A DNA stretch of 64,000 nt, taken from the NCBI GenBank assembly GCA_947462335.1, contig OX381716.1:9310861-9374860 (forward strand), given 5' to 3'. Within the stretch, counting starts at the first letter, position 1. Each line of letters begins with the position of its first letter. The notes beneath the pieces are model-generated. The model saw nothing but the letters and a program-made list of their open reading frames with translations, was not told where the DNA came from and did no database searches. This stretch comes from Harmothoe impar (lineage: Eukaryota; Annelida; Polychaeta; Phyllodocida; Polynoidae). Of the stretch, positions 54,301-64,000 are shown piece after piece. A program made the position numbers and the translations under genes.

Positions 54301-56193
54301 ATGGTAGTTGTTGGGATTGGTAGAAGTGAGCCTTCTGAAGGTGGGCCCAGTCTAGAGACAGACTTGGGGGCACTGGAACTCCCTCTGGCCATGAGGCCAA
54401 ACTACAAGATTGATGGGGTAACTCAGGGAGTGGTAGTGGATACTACACTGGGCACCGGGGAGAAGCGGGAGTTAGCCGAGGCTGCTTCCCGGCTTTCTCC
54501 GGGTCGTGCCGGTTTCTCCCGAGTTTATCCGGGTAGCGCGCAGGAGGTAACTCAGGGAGTGGTAGTGGATACTACACTGGGCGCCGGTGAGAAGCGGGAG
54601 TTAGCCGAGGCTGCTTCCCGGCTTTCTCCGGGTCGTGCCGGTTTCTCCCGAGTTTATCCGGGTAGTGCGCAGGAGGTAACACACGGCGAGCTGGTCATGA
54701 GACAGTCGGTTTTAGGGTCAGTAGAGTTACACGTGGAGGGCACATCTGAATTGATGCCGGTCAGTGGTGATACAGGAAGGGAGGCTCAAACTGATTCTCT
54801 TCCTACTCCCGGAGGGGAGGTAGGCAAGGAGATGGGGAATGAGACTCCGGCTGTGGATCCTAAGGACCGGGTTACTTTCAGGGTGATGCCAAGTGTAATT
54901 GAAAACCCGGAATCTGAGGCTCCAGGGGTTAAGAGACAACCAGATGGGAGCAAGGTTATAATGGATAGTGCCATGACACTCGGACTTAGAAGGGAACAGG
55001 ATGAAGAGGAATCTCCTTGTAGGATAGTTGAATGGAAGGAAGGGTTAGAGGAAACCCTTTGTAGTTTAGCGGGTCATGATGGGATGCAGCACAGAATGGG
55101 TGAAACCCCACCAGAAGGGCAACATAGAAAGATGTCTATGTCTGAGGAACTGGTGTATCAATCTAACCCGGCTATCAGGGCAATGGGGATTGATGCTGTG
55201 AATAGCGAAGTTGGGAACAGTAGATCTGTGGAATGGTCCTTAGCAGTGGCAAGGAGACCTGTGAGTTCAGGTGTGACGCCGGTTAAGAGACGAGCAAATG
55301 AGCTGAAGCTATTTGATGGTACGATTCCATGGAGAAGGTGGTTTGTTCGCTTCGCTGCAGACATGCGTAATAATGGATGGGCCGGCGAGGAATGCCTGGC
55401 CTCCTTGGCATGGTGTCTGCGTGATGGTCCTGGTGACGCCGCTCTCACCGCCTTCGAACTCGACGGCGATGGCACATATGAAGGCCTAGTCGTATGTGCT
55501 GCTTGGGTTCTAGGTTCTGAATCGGGAACCGACCAAGAGGCTGAGTTGGAGGCCCGTGTGCAACGGAAGGGTGAAGGACACCGACAGTTTGGCATGGCGC
55601 TTTGGGTTTTGGCTAGGGAGGCATTTGAGTCTTTTTCACCGAGCGATCCCTGGTTAGTGAGGAAACTAGGGGGGATATACATCGATGGGTTGGAAGACAA
55701 TGTCTTACGGGCTGAAGTAAGATCCCAGTGGAAGACAAAGATGTCACTAGCAGACATCATTGATCTCACTGGGGACTGTTTGTTGAAGCAGAAGCTGTTG
55801 CGAACTGTCACTGTGACACCAGAGGGAGCATATAGACCCTGTGTATTAAGTGAGGGTCAAGTTGCTTCTGAGTCACAAGAGGTGGCAGCACATACACCCC
55901 ATTCCAAGTCAGATGTAGAAGAGTCTACTAGTATGGTAGAGGAGTTACTACTTGACAAGAAAATGGAATCCATGATCAAAAGGGTCATGAAGCGAGTGGG
56001 TAGAGCTGAATGGGGTGAGAAGACAAATCCTAAAAGGGCGAAGTCTAGTAAGGATTCTGTATGCCATAGGTGTGGGAAGCGAGGGCATTTTGCTAAACAG
56101 TGTGGGACAGAAGGTCCTGAGACAGGGATTGTCTTGAGAGAGCAAAAAGATGGGCCTGCTTCCAATTCCGCCCCACCACCGCCGGAAAACTGA
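54301..56193 (+). CDS. gag: Gypsy gag polyprotein
   Basis: 630 codons starting at the first ATG after a splice-acceptor-like sequence. Structural polyprotein of a Ty3/gypsy retrotransposon. Residues 40-125 are two tandem 43-residue copies (129-bp DNA duplication, 54418-54546 and 54547-54675). A long acidic region follows. The capsid-like core begins about residue 340 (ELKLFDGTIPWRRWFVRF) and runs through GWAGEECLASLAWCL and SMADIIDLTG-like helices to about residue 505. A nucleocapsid zinc knuckle C-X2-C-X4-H-X4-C (CHRCGKRGHFAKQC) is at 588-601, and the end is Pro-rich (PPPPEN). It is intact, with no stop or frameshift. The pol frame overlaps its end in the -1 frame. Confidence 0.85.
   Translation: MVVVGIGRSEPSEGGPSLETDLGALELPLAMRPNYKIDGVTQGVVVDTTLGTGEKRELAEAASRLSPGRAGFSRVYPGSAQEVTQGVVVDTTLGAGEKRELAEAASRLSPGRAGFSRVYPGSAQEVTHGELVMRQSVLGSVELHVEGTSELMPVSGDTGREAQTDSLPTPGGEVGKEMGNETPAVDPKDRVTFRVMPSVIENPESEAPGVKRQPDGSKVIMDSAMTLGLRREQDEEESPCRIVEWKEGLEETLCSLAGHDGMQHRMGETPPEGQHRKMSMSEELVYQSNPAIRAMGIDAVNSEVGNSRSVEWSLAVARRPVSSGVTPVKRRANELKLFDGTIPWRRWFVRFAADMRNNGWAGEECLASLAWCLRDGPGDAALTAFELDGDGTYEGLVVCAAWVLGSESGTDQEAELEARVQRKGEGHRQFGMALWVLAREAFESFSPSDPWLVRKLGGIYIDGLEDNVLRAEVRSQWKTKMSLADIIDLTGDCLLKQKLLRTVTVTPEGAYRPCVLSEGQVASESQEVAAHTPHSKSDVEESTSMVEELLLDKKMESMIKRVMKRVGRAEWGEKTNPKRAKSSKDSVCHRCGKRGHFAKQCGTEGPETGIVLREQKDGPASNSAPPPPEN
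56184..56193 (+). promoter_or_regulatory. Candidate -1 frameshift site at gag stop
   Basis: GGAAAAC followed directly by the gag TGA. The pro-pol frame is -1 to gag and is open across this point, so a -1 shift on GAA-AAC would continue into pol. The heptamer is close to, but not, the canonical X XXY YYZ form. A following hairpin is possible in gggctgttgttgatgac and aacaacagcccc. Confidence 0.45.
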
Positions 56194-57582
56194 AAAGGGC
56201 TGTTGTTGATGACAAAACAACAGCCCCAACTTGTGTCGTTAAGGGTACTAGCCCCTGCTTAGTTGAGGAAGAATCATTACTGTTAGCGCTGGGTAAGGCC
56301 GCATCCGAGTTGGGACGCCAACAGGATGAGACGGGGCCCCAGGAACCAAGCGAGATAGGCATTGGGGAGGTAGCACCCCCTGATGCTGCTTGTGAAAATG
56401 AGTTGGCAGGTAGGGTGCACAAAGTTTGTGACATGCAACTCAACCCAGAGGATCCTGTAGTGGAATTTCTACAGAGACGTGGTTTTGATCTGGGCGGTAA
56501 TGGGGATTTCCAACGCTTTGCAGACATGCCCTCCCCTTTAAAGGGAAGGCGCTGGTACTTGCCTGTAAAGATTCATGGGCGTTCGGCAGAATTTCTTATT
56601 GATACTGGGGCAAGCCACTCCATGATCGGTAGGGATTTCTTCCGCACGTTTGCAGACCTGCCTGATAAACCTTTCAGGGGCGATCGGGTTCGGACTGCGG
56701 ATGGATCTCATATGCAGACATATGGCAAACAAGTGCTATCACTGGTGACGAATGGGACATCTTTCGTCATATCCCCGAATGTGGCTGAGATAACGGATCA
56801 GGGAATCCTTGGGATGGATTTTTGTGCTCTCTATGGAGTAGGATTGGACAGTGTCACTGGTGAAGTGGTGATAAAGTTTCCATCTGAATTGAGAGTTAGT
56901 TGTGTCCTTCGAAGGATTTCAGGCGTCTCTTCCGTTGCTCAGACAGTCAGAATTCCTCCTCGCCATGTATGCAATGTAGTTGTATATAGCCGAGATGTGG
57001 AATTCAATCGCATGGGTGTGGTTGAGCCAGACAATGAGCAGCTTCGGAAGCTTGGTCTGACTTCAACTTGTACCCTGGTACAGAGTTCAAGACGAACAGT
57101 GGTACCAGTCAGTAATATGACTTTTCAGGATGTGTACCTGGAAAAAGGGACGACCTTTGGGGACGTAACATATGCTGATGTGGTAGGAAGAGCTGACTCA
57201 CCAGAGGTGGAGTTAGCAGCAAAGAGGGCAGTGGAATTAGGAGCTTTGGATCCATCCGCTATGCCAGTGGTGTTACAAGACACTGGAGAGCAGGATAGGA
57301 AGGAAGGCTATGGATTACCACTGCATCTTTTACCATTAGTGACAGATAGCCACCTGGAGAAGGAAGAGGACAAAGGGAGTCTGGCTCAGTTGTTGTGTGA
57401 GAATGCAGACTTGTTCTCTGCTCCAGGAGAGCAGTTGGGTAGAACCGACCGAGTAACTCATCGGATAGACACCGGTTCTAGCCCGCCGTTACGCTTGCCT
57501 TACCGGCGTCTGCCTTTGTCTAAGAAACAGGCATTGGAGGATGAGGTGGACAAGATGTTAGGGGAAGGGATAATAAGGCCTT
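56190..57582 (+). pseudogene. pol: Gypsy pol, N-terminal part (protease), interrupted
   Basis: The frame is open from before the gag stop and in the -1 frame. It carries a retropepsin-type aspartic protease: catalytic FLIDTGASHSM (Asp codon at 56601), then GILGMDF as the flap or second conserved block. It continues through a linker to the start of the reverse transcriptase (LPLSKKQALEDEVDKMLGEG). At 57583 a 1,065-bp MITE is inserted, which adds a stop six bases into the insert. Coding resumes on the other side, so pol is broken in this copy but otherwise well preserved. Confidence 0.85.
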
Positions 57583-58647
57583 CCCAGTAAACACACTACG
57601 TAATTCCAACGTAAGCTCTAGGTAGATTTTTGTCTTTTCCCTACCAAACTGTAATAAACGTTTCCTCAACGTAATTTCTGGTCTGGTTCATCTTGGTTGT
57701 ATGCCAACATAAAATAACGTTGCTATTTGAGGTAAAGATACGTTCACAATGTGTATTAATTTACCTCCAAAAGCCACATCAAATTACGTATATCAACGTC
57801 TGCGTAAATCGCGCAGACGTTAATCTACGTATATCTACGTCAAGAGAACAGTACCATTGTGTAGAGGAGGCCAAGAGCTTTCCAATGATACCAAACATGT
57901 CTAGGTGCAATTATTCAGTCAATCCCATAAGACATTGACTTGCTTCTAACATTGTGAGAGAGGTTGAAAAAACATAATTTTACGTCCTTTTACGTGTTGA
58001 GGTTTCATCTTATCTCACCAGATGGCAGCTTAGTCAATAGTGAAACTAATTCAGAAGCTCCTAGATATTTATTTGTCAATATGAATCAATTATAATTATA
58101 AGATACAGAAAGTTTCTTAACTATTGCATCAGAATTCTTTGTCAGAATATGTTCAGAAAGAAAAAAATTTAAGTTGTTGAAATTATTACGCATATTTTGA
58201 TGTAATTTATTCTGAACACCCATACTGTAGCATTTAGGTTTAGATATAAGAAACCTGTATCAGAGAACTCTTCATCTCAACACCAGAGTCACACTTGACT
58301 CATAAATGATGATACTAAAGGGATTTACGTATCCCAGAAGCCTGGATGCTTGCCAGGAATGAAATAATGTAAGTTCAAGATAATTGTAACAAACATATAC
58401 AAATGAATTATTGGCTTTGCATTTTCATCCAGACGACATAAAAATACGAAAATTTACCTCAATTTATGTAGAATTATCACAGATGTTTACGCCTGTACTA
58501 CGTAAAGATACGTAAATCAGACATAGACGTCTGTTAGACGTAGATAGACTCTAACCTTTTGACGTTAACATACGTGGCAAAATTACGTAGATTGGATGAA
58601 AAAGATACGTAGATTTATGTCTGAACCACGTATTTGTGTTTACTGGG
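57583..58647. mobile_element. 1,065-bp MITE nested in pol, CCCAG termini, TT flanks
   Basis: Starts cccagtaaacacactacgta and ends ccacgtatttgtgtttactggg, imperfect inverted repeats of about 20 bp. TT is present on both sides (57581-57582 and 58648-58649) and would be present once in the uninterrupted gene, which proves a 2-bp target duplication. Both subterminal regions are packed with TACGTA, ACGTAA and GACGT words (at least 20), and the centre is AT-rich with no coding sequence. It shares termini and TT flanks with the 147-bp element at 6369. Confidence 0.85.
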
Positions 58648-61495
58648 TTCTGATAGTCCATGGGCTAGTCCGGTGGTAATGGTTACCAAAAAGGATGGCA
58701 CCTGTCGATTCTGTATAGATTACAGGAGACTAAATGGGATTACGAGGAAGAATGCCTACCCCTTGCCACGCATTGACGAAAGTCTGGATTCCTTGGGAGG
58801 CAATCACTGGTTTAGTACCTTAGATCTCCAGTCAGGGTACTGGCAGATTGGGATGCACCCAGAGGATAAGGAAAAGACAGCGTTCACAACCCACAGGGGG
58901 TTGTTTGAGTTCAATGTAATGCCATTTGGCTTATGCAATGCTCCGGCTACTTTCGAGAATATGATGGAGACAATGCTAAGGGGATTGTTGTGGAAAAACT
59001 GTCTAGTTTATCTAGACGACATCATAGTTTTCGGAAAAACTCGGGAGGAGTGTCTATCAAATTTGACCAAGGTGATGGATCGACTGAGATCCTACAACCT
59101 TAGACTGAAAGCTAAGAAATGCAAGTTCTTCAGGCAATCAGTGGAATATCTGGGCCGAATAGTCAGTGGCACAGGTATTTCGGCGGATCCAGGGAAATTA
59201 GAGGCAGTAGCTAGTTGGGCAACGCCAAAGGACCAGAAAGAAGTGAGGTCATTTTTGGGTTTTTGCTCATACTACCGCGATTTCATTCCCGGATTTGCTG
59301 AGGTGTCGGCTCCTTTACAGGCGCTAGTAGTAGGAAAAAGGAAAGGAATGTTGAAGCTACCACCGTTTATTTGGACGGAATCAGCTGGACAGGCTTTTCA
59401 GAAGCTGAAGGAGTTATTCACGGTAACTCCTGTGCTGAGCTATCCTACTGAGGGTGATCAGTTCATCCTAGACACCGACGCTAGCAACGATAGCATAGGC
59501 GCTGTCTTATCCCAAGTACAGGAGGGGAAGGAAGTGCCCTTGGCATTTGCTAGCAACAGCTTGAGTAAAACTCAACGCAATTATTGCACCACCAAGAGAG
59601 AGTTGTTAGCCATAGTAGTATACACGAAGAAATTCCGCCATTATTTGTATGGTGGGAATTTCATTCTGCGGACAGACCACTCATCCTTGAGATGGCTCCT
59701 TAATTTCAAGGAAGCAGATGGGATGATGGGTAGATGGATCTCCGCGTTGTCTGAGTTGGGAATAGAGAATGCCCAGATTCAGCATCGGAGCGGAGTGAAG
59801 CACGTGAATGCGGATTGCTTGTCTAGGAGACCAATCCGAAGATGTGCAAGGTTGGACTGTGAAGATTGTGGCATACATAACGCGTTGGTGGCTCCAATAA
59901 TGAATTTTGATCCAGCCTGGGAGGAGAACTTGGTGTTCTGGTCGGCGGAGTCCATACTTGAAGCTCAGCAGGAGGACGAAGGTATCAACATGATACGGAA
60001 TCTGATCCTGGAGAGAGCTGCTCGTCCCGTCAGACCTGCTCTGTCATTAGAGTGTGTGGAAGTGAGGAACTTAGTGGGCCAATGGTCGCAGTTGGTAGTG
60101 CGAGACGGCCTATTGTGTAGATGGAAAACTCTTGAAGGCAAAGCCAGGAGGAGGCTACAGATAGTCTTGCCAGCTTCTCTGAGATGGGAAGTATTCGAGT
60201 TTTTCCATGGTCATCAGACTTCCGCTCATTTTGGCAGGAAACGGACTTTGGACAAACTAGCGAGGAGATATTACTGGCCTGGGATGTCTAAGGATGTAAT
60301 ACGTTGGTTGATGGAATGCCCGACGTGTTGCCTGGTAAAGCCGGGCCCTGGGAAGGGTAAAACATCTCTCAGACAAGAACTGTTCGGAGTCAGATTTGCG
60401 AGGATAGCCATTGATATAATCGCTGGCTTCCAGACAACTCCAAACTCCAACGTGTGCATGATGGTAGTACAAGACTACTATACCAAGTTTGTACGGGTAA
60501 TTCCTATGAAAGATCATACTGCGCTTACTTGTGCACAAGCTCTGGTTAAGGAGTGGGTCCTAACATTTGGTGCACCCCTCATGCTGCATTCAGACCAAGG
60601 CAGGGAGTTTGAATCTCGTCTCTTCCAAGGGATGATGGATGAGTTGGCAATAGTGAAGACACGCACTAATCCCTATCGACCGCAGTCGGATGGGATGGTT
60701 GAGAGGTTCAATCGCACATTGATACAGGGGCTGACTACGTTAGTTAATTCTAAGCAGGATGACTGGGATACCTTTTCTCAGTATGTAGCCCATGCTTACA
60801 ATTGTACAGTGCATGCATCCACTGGTTGCACTCCTAATAGCCTAGTGTTCGGATCTGAGATCATCATGCCAGCTGATTTAGTTTTTGGCAGTGTTCTGCG
60901 GAGGAAGGATCTCCCATGTCGTGTGGCATTTACGGAGACCCTCCGGCGTGAACTGCGTGAAAGCTATGCATTGGTGAGAGGGCACTTGAAGAAAGCTGCT
61001 ATTCATCAGAAAGTTGGTTATGATACAGGCTTGAGGGAACGGAAGTATGTGGTAGGACAGAAGGTGGTAAGATTGAAACCACCTGTCCATGGAAAGATCT
61101 CTAAAGGATGGGATGGACCCTTTGAGGTAACTAAGGTGATATCTGACGTCACTGTGTTACTCAAAGATGTCCGAGGCAAAATTGTTGCTGGCCATGTGGA
61201 CCGCCTGAAACCTTGGCTGGGTCGCCGACCAGGCGATGAGGATGGACCCTTGGTAGAAGTACCTTTGCTTAAATCCAGGTGGGTGCGGAAGGAGCCTGAA
61301 GTGGCACCCACGTCTACTAAAAAGACCCCAAAAGCAGCGCCTGCTAAGAAGGTTAAGAGTAGAAAGAAGAAGAAGCAGAAGAAGTTAGCTACTAAGGAGA
61401 GGGTCGGGAAGACTCCTCCTAGTGCTAAAACGGATGTACCCGCGGATCCTGTGCGTAGAAGTGCACGCATAGCAGGCCGGGGTGCTGTTACTTAG
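58648..61495 (+). pseudogene. pol: Gypsy pol, C-terminal part (RT, RNase H, integrase)
   Basis: Continuation of pol after the nested MITE, about 948 codons without a stop. Reverse transcriptase: VTKKDGTCRFCIDYRRLN, the LDLQSGYWQI block, MPFGLCNAPATF, and the catalytic YLDD (59009-59020). RNase H: ILDTDASNDSIGAVLSQ, then FILRTDHSSLRWL. Integrase: a zinc-binding HHCC region (HGHQTSAHF ... CPTCCLV), the catalytic core with HSDQGREFE and NPYRPQSDGMVERFNR, then a C-terminal module with VGQKVVRLKPP and VDRLKPWLGRR. The tail is Lys-rich with no clear chromodomain. Domain order RT-RH-IN places it in Ty3/gypsy (Metaviridae). The reading frame on this side is intact; only the MITE breaks the gene. Confidence 0.9.
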
Positions 61496-61850
61496 TCAGA
61501 TAAGGGGTCTGGATATGCCAGACGGGAGGTCCGAATTTGTTCGGATCTCCGAGGTTTATCCGAGGAACCCCGGGAAGTTAACAGCTGGTGCAGATTGTCG
61601 AGAAAACACAACGAGAAACCCGGATTCTTGGTATAAATTGATGTGGCAGGAACGGGTGCTGCTTACTCAGTAGAGGGCATTGGGATTCCCGGTATTTGGA
61701 ATGAGAATAATTATTTAAGATACTTACATGCCGTGATCTGTGTAGTGGGCTAAACCTTAGTAATTGTCGGGTTATTTGTCCCTAGAATCCAACCTATTAT
61801 ATCATTGGAAGGAGTGGTGTGTAAGAGTGGTTGAAAGGAGATGTTACTCC
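61496..61850 (+). other. Region downstream of pol
   Basis: Includes an inverted phrase gtccgaatttgttcggatct. No polypurine tract or 3' LTR start could be fixed, and the 53461 LTR sequence does not recur before the window ends. Confidence 0.4.
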
Positions 61851-62059
61851 TTAACCCATTGAGGGCGATTGTCGATTATAATCTACATCCATCCCAGGCC
61901 GAATGTCGACTATTTACTACACCATACAGGGCCGGATGTCGACTATAATTGACTTAACTCTATGGGATTTAGGAAACCCCCGGCCCCAGGGAAAATTTCT
62001 GGAAAAAAATCCGGCCCCTGGCTAAAATAATTTTTCTTTTGCCGGCCTGAATGGGTTAA
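61851..62059. mobile_element. ~209-bp MITE with TTAA flanks
   Basis: TTAACCCATTGAGGGC at the left and GCCTGAATGGGTTAA at the right give an inverted CCCATTsAGG terminus flanked by TTAA on both sides, the target used by piggyBac- and Kolobok-type transposons. The interior has three gtcgactat-type words (cgattgtcgattataat, gaatgtcgactattta, ggatgtcgactataatt) and a ggcccc/ggggcc-like palindromic part. No coding sequence. Confidence 0.6.
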
Positions 62060-62390
62060 TATGAGGAAACCAGAAGGGTTTAAATGAGATGCTACTCCTA
62101 AATATGAGAAAACCAGAATGGTTGAGATAAGGAGATGTTACTCCTAAATATGAAAATCAGAATGGTTGAGATGAGGAGATGTTACTCCTAAATATGAAAA
62201 TCAGAATGGTTGAAATGAGGAGATGTTAATCCTAAATATGAGAACCAGAATGGTTGAAATGAGGAGATGTTAATCCTAAATATGAGGAAACCAGAATGGT
62301 TGAGATGAGGTGTTAATCCTAAATGTGAGGAAATCAGAATGGTTGAGATGAGGAGATGCTATTCCTAAATGTGAGGAAACCAAAACTAAG
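62060..62390 (+). repeat. ~45-bp tandem repeat, ~7 copies
   Basis: The unit reads approximately aaaccagaatggttgagatg then aggagatgttactcctaaat then atgagg. Copies vary by a few bases and one has a deletion. Within each unit, aggagatgttactcct is a near palindrome. Confidence 0.85.
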
Positions 62391-62539
62391 AAACATTCCC
62401 CCGGAGTAATTCCGGAACACCAAATTATTTTTTTCAACATTTATTGTATTCAGAATATCATGAATACATCCAGTGCATTGTTCATCAATACTTGTTTTAT
62501 GTCAGCATGAATGCTTAGGAGGTTAACTCAAACGCTCCT

Positions 62540-63220
62540 TGCACTCTTAAAAACTTTGTAAAACTCAACGATGAGAGTGAGGATCTACCACCATTCATGG
62601 TTGCAAACATGGATGTGGTGTTTTCTCCCTCAGTGGAGATTGTTGGTGATGATTCAGTTTTTGGGGAGGTGATAGGATGAGCTCTCCTGTCACTTTTTCA
62701 TTCACTGATAATTTGTCTTTAATCTCAGGGAAATTGTATTTCCTAGTAGGGTGTAATCCAAAGATCAAAATTGAACTAACATGAGTTGGAGGCAGTGAAA
62801 GCTGATCTCCACTCTCGTATGAAGAAGAAGGAATAAGAGACAGAAGTACTCGAAACTGATCTCAAATTGAGAGATGTTTTGTATACTTTAGAACTCTTGG
62901 TGGAGAAAATTAGGATAGAGAAGCAATTGGAATTGGTTGCTTGTACTATCCTAACCACAAACCACATAATTCAATTAGACATAGTTAAAAGATATGACTA
63001 CCATGTGGGAGTATAAATTCTACTCCTTGTAGTCTGATCTTATAGTAAATTGATCAAGTAAAGTCTCTTAAGGTAAAATTGGTTGATCTGAATGAGTAGT
63101 ACTCCGTTCTTGACAAAACAGTCATAAGAGGACGATGAGTGCTTCTCAGAGATTACTGATTTCTTTGAGGACTGCGATAATAATACCACTTACTATGTGG
63201 TATGGTGAAAGTACTATAGG
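62540..63220 (+). pseudogene. Decayed coding sequence downstream of pol
   Basis: Fragments of plausible protein in plus frames, broken by stops: KNFVKLNDESEDLPPFMVA then NMDVVFSPSVEIVGDDSV near 62550-62680; ELEAVKADLHSRMKKKE, stop, ETEVLETDLKLRDVLYTLEL near 62785-62940, heptad-like; and DECFSEITDFFEDCDNN near 63135-63190. It may be an extra ORF of the gypsy element or an unrelated gene remnant. No family was recognised. Confidence 0.3.
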
Positions 63221-63418
63221 GTAGATAGGAGTTCTGCTCCACTACATCTATGGTACAGTGATGCAGTCTCGTGGTATGGTGAAAGTACTATAGGGTAGAT
63301 AGGAGTTCTGCTCCACTACATCTATGGTACAGTGATGCAGTCTCGTGGTATGGTGAAAGTACAATAGGGTAGACAGGAGTTCTGCTCCACTACATCTATG
63401 GTACAGTGATGCAGTCTA
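63197..63418 (+). repeat. 74-bp tandem repeat, 3 copies
   Basis: Units start gtggtatggtgaaagtacta at 63197, 63271 and 63345 and run to gtgatgcagtct. Copies are nearly identical (one base change each), so the expansion is recent. The unit includes ggagttctgctcc, a short palindrome. Confidence 0.9.
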
Positions 63419-63882
63419 CAATGGTGAGTTAGGAGATGATCAATCTGATCCCCTCTCCTGCACCGGGAGTTGCAGCTACATAAGATGAATCAGGAGATGA
63501 AATTATAATCTCCTATAGATAAATCTAATGGGACTTTATGGTCTCTGGGTACCTTCCTGGATCGGACGCTATGCCGGCCCGGGTACACAGAGTGTGTTCC
63601 TCATTGGATTTCATTATTGCAAGGAAACTCAAACCCAGTAAGTTTGAGGAGAGTCCATGTCGGCTGACACTTGAATTGAGGAGTCAGAAACCTTTGGGTA
63701 AAAGTTCTAACCAAAACCTTTGGGTTTTAAGTGCATAAGACAAAGATTTTCTTGCGGAGCTATTGAGTCTAAAGCCTTAATCTCCGATGGAAGTTTTTAC
63801 TTATGTTACATGATTTTGTAAGGTGTTATGCCATGTCACTGTGATTTATATTCACATAAGTACGCAAGTTGGTGGAAAAGTC
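63419..63882. other. No gene recognised
   Basis: One plus frame is open at 63538-63738 but shows no motif or context. Nothing firm. Confidence 0.4.
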
Positions 63883-64000
63883 AGGTACGCAATCATGTAC
63901 ACAGTAATGTACATAGACAGGTACGCAGTCAGATATGAAAAATCTGAGTCAGGTACGCAACCATGTACACAGTCATGTACATAGACCGGTACGCACTTCG
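63883..64000 (+). repeat. ~68-bp GTAC-rich tandem repeat, cut by window end
   Basis: aggtacgcaatcatgtacac at 63883 recurs as aggtacgcaaccatgtacac at 63951, followed in both by agt-atgtacatagac. GTAC occurs about every 12 bases. The array continues beyond the window. Confidence 0.75.

Noticed and set aside
61496..64000. 3' LTR of the second gypsy element
   Set aside because: No sequence matching the 53461-53872 LTR was seen; it probably lies beyond the window or has been lost.

Overview
The window is animal nuclear DNA rich in mobile elements and tandem repeats. There are no bacterial-type operons or ribosome binding sites. Instead it has spliced genes with GT-AG introns, TATA-box promoters, AATAAA signals, poly-C/poly-G tracts, long minisatellites, MITEs, LTR retrotransposons and a Helitron. 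Frequent taccggta words, many minisatellites and an OTU-bearing Helitron suggest a marine invertebrate, perhaps a lancelet (Branchiostoma). That is inference from style, not an identification.

Layout. 1-7.7 kb is non-coding, with two MITEs and a dispersed repeat. 7.73-9.24 kb is a decayed Ty3/gypsy fragment (5' LTR, leader, partial gag), followed by a 73-bp tandem repeat. 11.8-22.4 kb is one 10.5-kb minisatellite of about 320 units of 33 bp, arranged in a 3.13-kb higher-order repeat. 22.4-29.1 kb holds duplicated non-coding blocks and two GGTGGG-rich arrays. 29.2-52.4 kb is the most gene-rich part. On the minus strand lie a 2,210-aa Helitron replicase (trihelix-like repeats, zinc-finger pairs, HUH/Y2 Rep, Pif1 helicase, OTU protease) and, downstream, a six-exon gene for an SGNH hydrolase with an RGG-rich tail. 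Upstream of the replicase are three unassigned ORFs, two of which look like diverged copies of one domain, and a candidate promoter plus AUG-free leader exon at 50.4-50.84 kb. On the plus strand two small intronless genes (29.2 and 51.95 kb) each end in a perfect match to the replication-dependent histone mRNA stem-loop, although neither encodes a histone.

53.46-61.5 kb is a largely intact Ty3/gypsy element (LTR, PBS, leader intron, gag, candidate -1 frameshift, protease, RT, RNase H, integrase). Its pol is split by a 1,065-bp MITE. No 3' LTR was found before the window ends. 61.5-64 kb contains a TTAA-flanked MITE, three tandem repeats and decayed coding sequence.

How it may fit together. 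The same-strand genes from 35.4 to 47 kb look like the cargo and replication module of an unusually gene-rich Helitron. The histone-type 3' ends, CRE motifs and an E2F-like site nearby would be consistent with S-phase expression of the surrounding locus. Element termini were not identified, so membership of the flanking genes is inference.
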